This document shows, in pieces, positions 51,752-61,889 of a stretch of DNA of 64,000 nucleotides. Made by a program: the position numbers and the translations under genes. Below the pieces are notes generated by a model that was given only the letters and a program-made list of their open reading frames with translations, did no database searches and was not told the DNA's origin. How positions within the stretch are numbered: position 1 is the stretch's first letter; each line of letters starts with the position of its first letter. The stretch comes from Cloeon dipterum. Taxonomy: Eukaryota > Arthropoda > Insecta > Ephemeroptera > Baetidae. The stretch covers positions 11,594,001 through 11,658,000 of the forward strand of contig NC_088788.1 of assembly GCF_949628265.1 (NCBI RefSeq). Direction: 5' to 3'.

Positions 51752-52546
51752 TCCACCATTATTTCTGCGTGCGTGTGTGTACAGAGTCGCAATTTGCGTG
51801 GGGGGTCGTCTTATTAAAAGTGCCATTGGCTAACAAGAACATGTCATGTAGATGTTGCATGATAGCGCTTGATTGCTTAACAAAAACAGCCCAGTGTATC
51901 ATAATTTTTATTTAAAGTAATTTTACGACTTTGGTTCGTCCGTTTTCTGCAAGCTGGTGAGCGTACGCGAGTGAACAGTGGTTTGTTTGGACAGACTTTA
52001 GTGCAGTATTGGAGCAAGCCGGGTTTACGTTTTAGAAGCTGAAGAAGTTTGTTGACTTTGTTCTGTACAGACTCTTGAAATAGAACTGCTGCATTGCATA
52101 TATTCTAATTTGAAAACACGTCGTGACAGGAAGAAAACTTTTGTGATACTAAAACAAGATAATGCGGCTGAGGAGACATGCCTTTTTTAACAGCACACAC
52201 ATACACTTCTCTTTTATTACAATATTGCTGTATTAATGCGCAACACTCTATTTTTTACCCTTGCTTTACTCGTACCCACAAAAAACGACAGTGTTGCCGA
52301 TGTAACGCCCTCAAATGTTGACAATGTGAAAATTATTTTATTTTTAGAGAAAATGTGGTCGACCGTAACTGCTACTTCTGTAAAATTAGGTGTTGACGTA
52401 GTCGGTAAGATGCAGTTATTACTCAAACATATTACATATATATATTTCAGGAGAACTATAATGTAATGTAATCTCTGTTGATAGACATACTGCTTGGCTA
52501 TTAAATATTGAGCTGAAGTGGCCGTATAAATATTTGTAACATATTA

Positions 52547-52552
52547 AATAAA
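52547..52552 (+). terminator. poly(A) signal of kindlin
   Basis: AATAAA about 795 bp beyond the kindlin stop. The opposing HGD signal lies 36 bp to the right, so the two genes end tail-to-tail and their 3' ends meet or overlap. Confidence 0.5.
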
Positions 52553-52587
52553 GCTAATCTTTTGTTAATGATTAAAAACCTCCGACT

Positions 52588-52593
52588 TTTATT
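52588..52593 (-). terminator. poly(A) signal of HGD
   Basis: AATAAA on the minus strand, about 63 bp past the HGD stop codon. Cleavage would fall in the spacer before or within the end of the kindlin 3' UTR. Confidence 0.55.
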
Positions 52594-52656
52594 CAGTAAA
52601 AACAATGTAATAATATCACCTTTCACCAATGAGTACAAATTGCAAGCTTTGTTATA

Positions 52657-55600
52657 TTACTCGGGCTTCCAGTTAGGATTAAAATGCTTCTTCAGCGGCT
52701 GCCAGCACTCGTAATAAGTGTGGTCCAGCTTTTGACAGGTCTCCTCTCCCCACTTTGTGACAGCTAGACTCAAGGACGTCTCGAACATGAAGGCCTGAAA
52801 TTATTTTCAAGAAAAAGAGCTCTCAATTAAATTTAAATTAAAATAAATTTCTAGGGGACTAAATAAACCTCTATTTGAATTCTTATGGTAGTTCAACTTG
52901 GCTACTCTCTTGAATTCAATGAAAAAAAAGAATGGCCGGCAGCTTCAAGGATTTAAAAAATTACCTGAGTGCCATCAGCAACTCGAACGGGCTTCAATTC
53001 GCCATTGGAAGCCCCTTCGAAGCACTTGTAGTCGGGACCGTGGGGAGTCATGATTGAGTGCAGGGAAGCGCCTCCAGGAGCGAATCCGTCCTCTTTAGCC
53101 TCGTAATTTCCTTTGATTAGCCCCATGAACTCACTCATGCAATTTCCTGAATCAAGAAAATTAATTAAAACGTGAAAAGCGAATCGTAAAATATAATTAC
53201 GGTGATAGTACGGTGGCCGGAATGTGTGATCCTGAACTGCCCATCTTGGGGGAAAAATGACAAAGTCAGCAATTGCCACTCCAGGCTTGTTAGACGGGCA
53301 TGTCAGCACCGTAAAAATTGACGGATCCTGAAAATTTAATTGTATATATATTAAAAACAAATTTCTAGAGCTCCAATTTCGAGAAAAAATTCTATAGTAA
53401 TTTATTCCTGGAAATTAAAAAAAATAATAATCTTAATTAAATCCTTTCTTATATTATATGCAAAATGAAACTTACAGCATGGTCGAATTGAGTTGCATTG
53501 ATGACCATGAAATATTCAAGATTGTACTTGTACGGAGCGTAGTTGCCGTGCCAAGCGACCACGTCAAAGGGGCTGTGCAGCTGTTTGGCCTCGAAGAGCT
53601 TGCCCTGGAATTTGGTCACCACCCTGAAACCCTCAGGCACGTCTCGGTCCTCGAACCAGGCAACCGGAGTCAGGAAATCTCTTGGATTGGCCAGACCATT
53701 TGCACCTTGATTGAAATTTAAAATTATTTTTAATAAAGGCATAAATTTTGCAATTCAAGTTGCAAACCAATGGGTCCAAGATAAGGCAACTGGAAGTGGG
53801 CATCGAAAACCTCGAGAATGTAACCACGAGTTGGTCCCTCGACCTCAATGGAAAACCGAATTCCTTGCTGCGTAATTTATTAAAAATGGGAAGTTTAGTG
53901 CGTGTTACTTTATTGAACAATTCATTTTATAAAAAACCTGAATCACGCAGATTTCATTCGGGTCCACGGTTAATTTGCCGAATTCTGATGTAATTTTGAG
54001 ACGACCTTGCTGGGGCACTGGAAATAATTAAAACACCACACATATATTTTGGTTAAATTTTCATGAATGAAAATACCGAATAAAAAGTTGCCGTCAGAAT
54101 TGTAGAAGCATGAGTTGATCATCGACGTGTTGCACAAATAGACGTGAATCGCGATGCCGTTCCTCGCTTTCGGGTCGCCTGCTCCGCAGACGGTGTGCAA
54201 GCCTTGCACGAAGTCAACAACATTGTCGCCCGAGGGAATGTCGTAGGGTTTCCACCGCATCTACGGCGTGAATTATTTAGACAGGAGTTCTTGGCAAACA
54301 ATCGACGCAAATTGTGCACTAAGCGGTGTGGATAGCTGGCGCATTTTTGTTTTTCTGTTCTGTACCCACAATTTAAAGCTTGAAATCTGCTTATTTTTTC
54401 TCACAACTGAAATGTGTTCTCATATAAAAAATGAATAACGCGCGTGCTAATAAAAATAATCTTAGAATAATTTTTGTCATGCGCATTTTTGCTTTTTTTT
54501 AAAGAAATAAAATGGAAACTGTTTATGCTAAATTTGAAATAAATGTTGAACCTTTTTCTTATTTTTGTAGTTTTTTATTGCGAAAGGGCATGGACTGACA
54601 AAAAAAAACATGGAATTTCTGATACCAAAAACGCATATCTAATTTTGTTTGCTAATTTTTATTTTGTCCCTTAAAAGTTTTTTTTTAAATCCATCTGTTT
54701 TACTCACAAAACATTTATTTTGAATTTTGTATTTTAACTCTAAATATATGCTGAATTATTTTAATGCGACAATGCCATCTTCATAAACATGAATTTATAG
54801 AAACGTACCTGGTTTGGGTTGGGCTCATTTTCGTTCCAGTTGTGCGTAAAATATTGCGCAACGTTCAGTGGCACAAATGGTTTGTGGATCACTGACGGTC
54901 TAATTCTGTACAGCCACGAGCGCTTGTTCTCGTGCCTCGGAACTGGAAAAAAACATCAGCATGGTATTTTTAAAAAAAGAATACACAAGAGCGGATATAT
55001 TGAACGAAAAATTCTCGGAGCATTTTTTTCATCGGAGGACCTGATATTTTCGTTTTGTTGGTGCGTACGTGCTGAAAACTTTTGTTTCCGACGTCTCGTC
55101 AGGGGCTGTCGCACATTAGAGAAAAGCACACGTTAATTTTAGAGCGGCTTTGAGAGCGAGAAAACGCGCGGGAGTGAGAGAATTCGGTGCCTCGCAGTGC
55201 AGTATTTTCGGCCTCAAAGATGGAAGCAGCCGACCGGCAGAAAGAGTGCGAGGCGAGCCGCAAGAGGGGCAGTACCCTTTTGAGGGACGGCCAGCACCTG
55301 GAGGCCGTGGCCGCCTTCACTCGGAGCCTCGCCCTGGCGCCGACCGCCGCCTCCAGAGGGCTGGCCTACGCAGGCCGCAGCGCCGTCCTCGAGGCCGCCG
55401 GCCACTTCCGACAGGCCGCCGACGACGCCCGTCGCGCCCTCGGCCTCGACTACCCCGACCTGCTCAAGTACAAACTGCACCTGCGGATGGCCGTGTGCCG
55501 GAAGACGCTGGGCCAGCATGCCGAGGCCGAGGAGAGCCTCCGGCAGGCCACGGAACTGATCCAGGGTTGCCAGCTGCCCGAGGAGAAAAAGGGCCGGCTG

Positions 55601-58600
55601 CTAGAGGAGGCGGCAGATGAGTTCCGAGCGGTGGCGACCAGCAAGGGTCAAGGTTTGTGCGTCAGGTACCTCGATGCGCCTGAGCTAAGCCACGGATGGC
55701 GGGAGGAGGGCGACAAAAGGCTCTCGTCCGCCGTTGAAGTGAAAAATGACGAAAAGTTCGGACGGCACTTGCTGGCCGCCAGAGACATCAATACAGGTAT
55801 GAAAATGCTATAAAGAATTCTCGGCAAAATGTGGCAAATCCCGTCACTTGAATTTTTTGATGGGGTGTTTATAAAAATTTTTACGAATAGAAAAAATAAA
55901 TTTTATAAATCAATCCTAATGTCAGAGTGGATTCACTAAAAAATGTACGATATTTTCGCATTTTTTCCTAAATATATAAATTTTGCTTTGTAAAGCAGTG
56001 AATATGTTTAGTTAAAAATGAGAATTACACCTTCAATTTTTCTCACTTACAGAAACAAAGAATATTTCTTGAGAGATTAAGCAAAAATTGAATTTAAATT
56101 TTATAAATTCAACCATAGCTTCGATCTAGTTTTATTTAATTTAAGCATTAACTCCTGCTGACTTTTTCGCACCACTCCTGAATCAATACGAGTTTTCAAT
56201 AATTAAATATAGGAAAAAATAAAATTATTGCCAAGATTTATTTGATTTGTCGGATTTGTCACAACGAAAATAGTTTTAAAAACTATCATATATTCATGGA
56301 AACTAACAAAATGAATACGTGGAACGAAAGGATAAAAGAAAATGTTTTATTCCTTGATTGAAAACTCTTCTTTTATCCTCTCGTATTCCACGTATTAATT
56401 TCCATGATATATGAAAGTTTTTAAAATTATCGTTGTAGTGACAAATCAAATAAATCTTGGCAATTCAATGCTTGGAATATGGTCAGTTAATTAGTATTGA
56501 CAATCATTTGTGCCGCTATAAGGAATAAATTACCATCCATTATTTTGTGTTTTTGGCTTGGACAATATATTAAATCGCAAACCAAACGGGTGACTTGTAA
56601 AAAAGAAAAAATGGGGGCCGTGTAGCCTCCAGATGGTTCTACAGTCCCAGGGTAGGAGTTCGCAGGAATACTTCCCCACCTATATAAGGAGGATGTTAAT
56701 CCCTAACACGAGGAAAGAACACCCCCATTACAGATTTCCCGGTTACCACCGGGATCGCGATCATAATCGCGGGCAGGGTGTTCCCACCACACATTCCCTA
56801 TACCATGAAGGTACCCTGCTTAGCAGGCCCCGGAAGGTTAAACCAACTGCTGGTAGGTTACGCCACATAACACCCCACAGACACGGTCGATTCTCCCCCA
56901 ACAAGTAGTTCAGGGAGAAACAGTGGCTGTTTCTAGGAAAAATGTAATGTTTAACGATACTTAATTACTGAAAACTTGGATTGATTTAAAAGTGGTGCGA
57001 ACATGTAAACAGGAGTTAATTCTAATTTATGAAATAAAATAAAATTCGATTGGAGCTATGGTTGAATTAATCTTTTCTGTTTTCTTGAAAAATCCAGTAG
57101 CCAGAGACGGTGAAAGAGGGGTGGCACCTTTTTTCCTCCCTTCCACACCCCACACTTGCCTCCCCTTCCACACTCCACACTTGCCTCCTGTGACGTCAGC
57201 CTGCGTCAGCCACAGGGACACTCGGCCATTGAACCATTTTTTTAATTTCGTGATTTACGGCGGAATTTGATAATTAGATCTGTAATCTAACATGTTATGC
57301 ATATGGTTTAACTTGCAAATTACACGAGCTTTCCAGTGGTATGTGCTCAAAAATTGATTTTGTCTCAATCTTTCTAATTATAAGCGGCCGCGCGCCGAAA
57401 AAATATGAATTTTTCAAATATCGGTATTTTTGCAACTCCAAATCTTGAATCTCTTATCAGAATTGCAAAAACTATCCACCAATGAACTCGTCTCAACCTG
57501 CCCTGACCAGCTGAAAGGTTTAGGGGTGTTTACCCTCCACTCCTAAGTATACACCCTTTTCGAAAAAAAGTAAAAAAGTGCGCAGCATCTTAAGGATGGA
57601 GGGTTAACACCCTTTCAGCTCGTCAGGGCAGGTTGAGACGAGTTCATTGGTGGATAGTTTTTGCAATTCTGATAAGAGATTCAAGATTTGGAGTTGCAAA
57701 AATACCGATATTTGAAAAATTCATATTTTTTCGGCGCGCGGCCGCTTATTTTAAGAAATTTAAGACCTAAACATTTTTTAAGCATATGCATCACTGGAAA
57801 GCTTGTTTATTTTTCAAGAATTGGATTTGACATTTTTAACTCATCTGCCGGGAGTCACGGGTCTCGGTCAGTGAAGGTACAGGCGGCACACGTGGAAAGG
57901 GGATAAATATTACCACGCCCATTTCGCTGTCTCTGGCTCACTGAGGTATAGGTGTGAAAAATTAATGGTATAATATAAAACTCTCATTTTTTAAAATAAT
58001 ATTCGCTGCTTAACAAAGCAAAATTTTATATAATTAAAAAAAGGGTTATTATATAGGATTTAAAAATTTAAAAATATTAACAAAGATGATGCATTTAGTT
58101 AACAAAATCACCCTATTTTTCACCTAAAAATACCTTCCAAACACGAGAAAAATTCAAGCAACGCAAAGGGGATATCATGGATGAAAATGGTCTAGAAATT
58201 AAAAAAAAATTTACTGTATTTTACTTTTTACTTACTTTTCTGTTTTCAAAACGTTACTCTCTTTACTCCCACGTGTCTTTGCTAATTTTAATTTTTCCAC
58301 TGTTACGAATTGCAATAAAATAAAAATTTAAATATTTCCCCATTCCATCCCCTTAGGAGACGTGTTGCTGGTGGAAACGCCGCTGATTGCATTTCTGCTC
58401 GAGGCGGAGAACTTCGACAAAGGGCACAAAGAGGCCCTCTGGACGCATTGCTCGCACTGCTACAAAATGTGCCTCAACTTGGAGCCGTGCCCCGATTGCC
58501 CTTGGGTAAGACACGCATTTCAAGCCACACGCGTCCCACGAACATTTTAAATTCGCGAAATTAACGATTACAGGCTCTCTACTGCAGCGAAGAGTGCAGA

Positions 58601-61600
58601 AAAGGCGCGTGGAGCGGCTACCACAAGCTCGAGTGCAGAATGCGCCGCAAGTACGACCTGTTGAAGGCCCCTTGCGACCCTGATAGCTCCGGTTCGTGGA
58701 CAAGAATAATGATCAAAGCCCTGTCAACCCTGACCCCGGCCGCCTGTCTGGAAAACAGTCCGCGGGTGGCGGAAATTCTGTCCCTGCTGCCGGACGTCTA
58801 CGACGACGAAAAGCTCGAAAGGATCCGGAAGCTGGCCAAAACCATCTGCGCTGTGTGTTGCGAAGAGCTGAGCGCCGAGCAGCGTGAAAATCTGGCCAAA
58901 GTATGCGAGAGGATTCTGCTTGTTTTCCAGAGGAACTCGTACACCATTGACGAGAGCCACTTTGTGCCATCGATCGACGCTTTCCGCTCCAGGGAGGTCA
59001 TTGGAAGGGCCATGTACCCCACCGTGGCGCTAATGAACCATTCGTGTGACGCAAATACCACCAGGGTTTACCACCTCGGCACTCAGGTTAACAGCTAGCA
59101 GCCACTTTTAGACTGAGGAATTTTTTACTTCAAACGTTGTTTAAATTAAAAAAATAATTATATTTAACTTCGGGTGAAAATAATAGTTATTTTAAATAAG
59201 ATATTGAAGGAATCAATAAAACTATTTTCTGATTAAAAAAGTAATAAAAAAGGTAATACACCAACGCACTATTTGAATTTATTGAAAGAATTTGAAAAAT
59301 TCTATTTATGTCTCGGATATATCGAAAACATTTTACTTGTTGAACCCTCAGTGCAAGTGCATTATTAGGCACAATAATTTTTATATTCGCCAGTGGGGTT
59401 CCCAGTAGTTATTATATACTCACAATAAATTTGTATTAAATATTTGGAAAAAATAACTAACTTATATTATAGTGCAAAATTAAGAAAATTTTAGGGGAAC
59501 AATTCAGCATTATATCTAGTGAAAAGTTAGCGTTTAGTGCATTTTTATTTTATTTTTGTGCAAAAGTTATTGTGCAGGGTTTTTCTCTCCAGCACAAAAT
59601 TGGTGGAAAAATCAGCAATATGGTGGAACATTGACGTGATTTTTTATTATTAGGTGGACATTTTAGGCCGTTTAGTTTGTTTTAATTTTTTAAATTTGTG
59701 CACTGCTTTTTCAGCACACTTGAGAATTTATCAGTTTCTAAATTCTTATATATTTTTTTCATTAAATAATCTTTGGACAATTTTCTTTTGAGGTTTTGAT
59801 AGGAAATTGAATAACAAGATTTCCTCGTTGATTTCACAGTTTATATTCACCGAAATTGAATAAAAACTAATTTTAAATCAACAAATATAGAGTCTTGCTA
59901 TGAATTTTTCTGTTAAAAATATAAAATTCTTAGATTTTTTTCTTTATTAAACTCGAAATTGTGATTCAATTACTTTCGTGGCTTTTAGCATCGAGCTGAG
60001 CCATTCTTTCACTTTTTGAGAGAACCAGAATCGTCATTCGGTAATCTAAATTTAAAATATTTATTTATTTGGTTTTATACTATTAGTTACCCAAATTATA
60101 TTCAGAATAAAATATGCAAAAGTTGAATCACGAACGAATTTTCTGAGGTTTTGCTGTTTGACTCGGGATACATGAAATTTAAATTTCCAGGTTGTCAGGG
60201 CAATAAGACCGATCAAGAAAGGTGAGCAGATATTCAGCAGTTACGGCCCAGAGTACGGCGGGATGCCAAAGTCGCGGAGGCAAGCCATTCTCAGGAAAAA
60301 ATTCTACTTCGAATGCGACTGCGACTCGTGCGACGACGACTGGCCGTTGATAGGCGCGACAATGGGCCAAGTTCCTGAATTCCTCAGGCAGCCGGTTCAC
60401 ATCCCTTTGCTGAAAGAGGTGAACTGATCCATTACATTCTAAATAAAACCCCAATTCTAAGGAATACCAACAGATCGTGCAAAACGTGATTGCTAATAAA
60501 ACGATCCAAGGACGCTGTTACTCCAAAGTGGTCGACAAGGACATTCTGGAAAAGTGCAGAAAGCTCCAGAATTTGTTCGTGGCACAAGGCGAGTCCAGGG
60601 TCAACTGGATTTATTTCTTCACGGAAAAATGCATCGTCAACAATTTTGACCTGTCAGCTAAAATTTGGTTGAGTGCCACAGGAGACCCGTATTTGTCTCC
60701 TTTCAACGAAGATTCTATATTCGCAGTTTATTAGAATAGAAGTAGACAAAAATCGACTGAATAGATGCATAGAAAAAATGTATACGCTTAAATAAAGTAT
60801 AATTTATTAGTTAATTGAAACCTGTGAATGCCGTTCCAGACAACTGCTCAGCGTACAAGCCGTAAGGACACTTCTGGGGGTTGTTCTGTCCGACGGGGAG
60901 GGCGCCGGGACAGCGCGGATCCTCAGTAGCGAACTCGTTGCCGAATCCACTCAGATACTGCGAAAACAATAATTTTAATCATTATCTGTGGCCTTGATCA
61001 GGCTGCACCAATTTCGCTATTTTCTACCGGATCAATCAGAGGGTTTGCCTGCATGCGCGCAATTAAAAATGGATTTCATGGCTGCAGGGGAAGAAAAGAT
61101 CTTCCTCGCGCGCGCGAGTCGAGTTCAGACCTTTCAAGGTGAGCGAGACAAACGCACACACGGAGCGACTTTGGGATTCGGTAAAGCGGAGAGGCCTGTC
61201 GCCAGGACACGTACACGTATTTTTGGAAGGGTGCGCCGCAGTGTTAATTATAATTACTGCTGATGATGTCAGGATACGGAGACAATTTAATTGCTGTCCA
61301 ATGTCAATTTGCAAGGTAATAAAAGATGCATTAAGATGAATTTATCCAGTAAATTTAAAATAGAAATAATGCGACATGGTAAATTTAAAAAGTAAATACT
61401 TAAATGAAAATTCCAGCATAGCTTTTAATACAAAAAAATAATAATTATTAAGTTTGAAAATTTTCTAACTCAAACCAGGAATTAAAATATAGATTGGAGT
61501 TAATAACAGGTTATATTAATTCGTATGAGGCCGGCCTATGGTTAAGTGTTTTTATATGCCATTTCCAATATCTTAAAACTAATTATTTATAGGCCAATTT

Positions 61601-61889
61601 TCGGATTTGTGTGAGAAATATGAATTAAAATAGATGGTCTAAAAATCCCATTTATAAAAAGTAAGAATTTTTCCACAATAGCTAAAGCACCGATTTTTAT
61701 TTCGTTTTTATTTAATAAATAAAAATCTACAGCTCGCAAATGATGACTTTTTTAAATCTATGAATTAAAAAAATTTAAATTGTGAACTCTGAAGGAAAAA
61801 ACTGAATTTATCTTCAACTCTTGCAATTGAATGACAGTGACACATTGATGAAAGACATATATTACCTTGAATTCCTCCTTTGAAGTCAT
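52657..61889 (-). CDS. HGD: HGD, homogentisate 1,2-dioxygenase
   Basis: HGD is a cytosolic non-haem iron enzyme of tyrosine and phenylalanine breakdown; it opens the homogentisate ring to maleylacetoacetate. Ten exons: 61866-61889, 60822-60957, 54809-54942, 54077-54260, 53938-54017, 53768-53867, 53476-53705, 53201-53327, 52965-53146 and 52657-52794. All borders are GT/AG. The 1335 nt give 444 aa (human 445). Iron ligands are intact: H338 and E344 in [12 protein letters not shown] and H374 in TPHGPD; the nearby H368 (LHS) is also kept. Other family marks are [53 protein letters not shown] and [15 protein letters not shown]. Exon 1 has only eight codons. Intron 2 (54943-60821) is 5.9 kb and contains a complete opposite-strand SMYD gene; intron 1 (60958-61865) holds nothing I recognise. 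All other introns are short. Confidence 0.97.
55220..60734 (+). CDS. SMYD4: SMYD4-like TPR-MYND-SET protein, nested in HGD intron
   Basis: This is a SET-and-MYND family protein, a putative lysine methyltransferase. Five exons: 55220-55796, 58357-58505, 58574-59086, 60191-60418 and 60474-60734. The 1728 nt give 575 aa. An N-terminal helical TPR-like region (about 10-130) precedes a SET domain split by a MYND zinc finger. The first SET part is at about 178-210 ([22 protein letters not shown]). MYND ligands are C224, C227, C237, C240, C246, C250, H259 and C263. The SET core has NHSC at 397-400 and GEQIFSSYG with Y431, then the CxCxxC post-SET (455-460). N-terminal TPR and this order fit SMYD4 and insect SmydA proteins; it is shorter than human SMYD4 (804) because the C-terminal helical part is reduced. 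Start 55220 has a good context (CAAAGATGG). Catalytic activity is inferred. The gene lies wholly inside HGD intron 2, antisense, and its 2.6-kb intron 1 is full of repeats. Confidence 0.9.
56227..56464. repeat. inverted repeat with ~100-bp arms
   Basis: The left arm is 56227-56340 and the right arm 56368-56464, with a 27-bp loop. The arms are reverse complements apart from two insertions of roughly 9 bp in the left arm and scattered substitutions. Both outer ends read ATTGCCAAGATTTATTTGAT (right one as its complement). No clear target-site duplication is visible. It fits a foldback or MITE-like element, or a decayed inverted duplication, in SMYD4 intron 1. Confidence 0.85.
56605..56935. mobile_element. 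unclassified island with GC-rich hairpins, possible mobile-element remnant
   Basis: This segment of about 330 bp is C-rich and complex, unlike the AT-rich intron around it. It contains two compact palindromes, CCCGGTTACCACCGGG at 56738-56753 and CGCGATCATAATCGCG at 56756-56771, and a further GGGAGAAACAG-type stem near 56910-56935. A 91-codon frame (56633-56908) looks unlike any family and has no splice context. A B-box-like GTTCGCAGG at 56658 raises the option of a tRNA-derived SINE, but no full cloverleaf is present. I cannot name the family. Confidence 0.4.
57094..57943. mobile_element. ~850-bp inverted-repeat (foldback-like) element
   Basis: The inner arms 57381-57518 and 57611-57748 are reverse complements at 137 of 138 positions. 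Pairing continues inward, with small gaps, to about 57543 and 57593, leaving a short unpaired centre. Outward the arms remain recognisable but diverged: AGCTTTCCAGTG at 57328-57339 pairs with CACTGGAAAGCT at 57792-57803, and AGCCAGAGAC at 57099-57108 pairs with GTCTCTGGCT at 57929-57938. The arms carry a GC core, GCGGCCGCGCGCCGA. There is no transposase frame. This fits a non-autonomous foldback/MITE-type transposon; a local inverted duplication is the alternative. It lies in SMYD4 intron 1 and HGD intron 2. Confidence 0.75.
57141..57190 (+). repeat. 25-bp tandem duplication
   Basis: Two adjacent 25-bp units, each TTCCACAC(C/T)CCACACTTGCC with a TCC(C/T)-type end, inside the outer left arm of the inverted-repeat element. 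The right arm seems to lack the second unit. Confidence 0.85.
60791..60796 (+). terminator. poly(A) signal of the nested SMYD4-like gene
   Basis: AATAAA about 57 bp past the SMYD4-like stop and only 26 bp before the antisense HGD exon 2 boundary at 60822. Cleavage would occur essentially at the HGD exon 2 donor site. Confidence 0.55.

Noticed and set aside
56621..56670. Possible tRNA or tRNA-derived SINE head
   Set aside because: A B-box-like GTTCGCAGG is present, but the A-box is imperfect and no cloverleaf can be formed.
56633..56908. 91-codon + frame in the GC-rich island
   Set aside because: Pro/His/Arg-rich and interrupted by strong palindromes; not like any transposase or reverse transcriptase.
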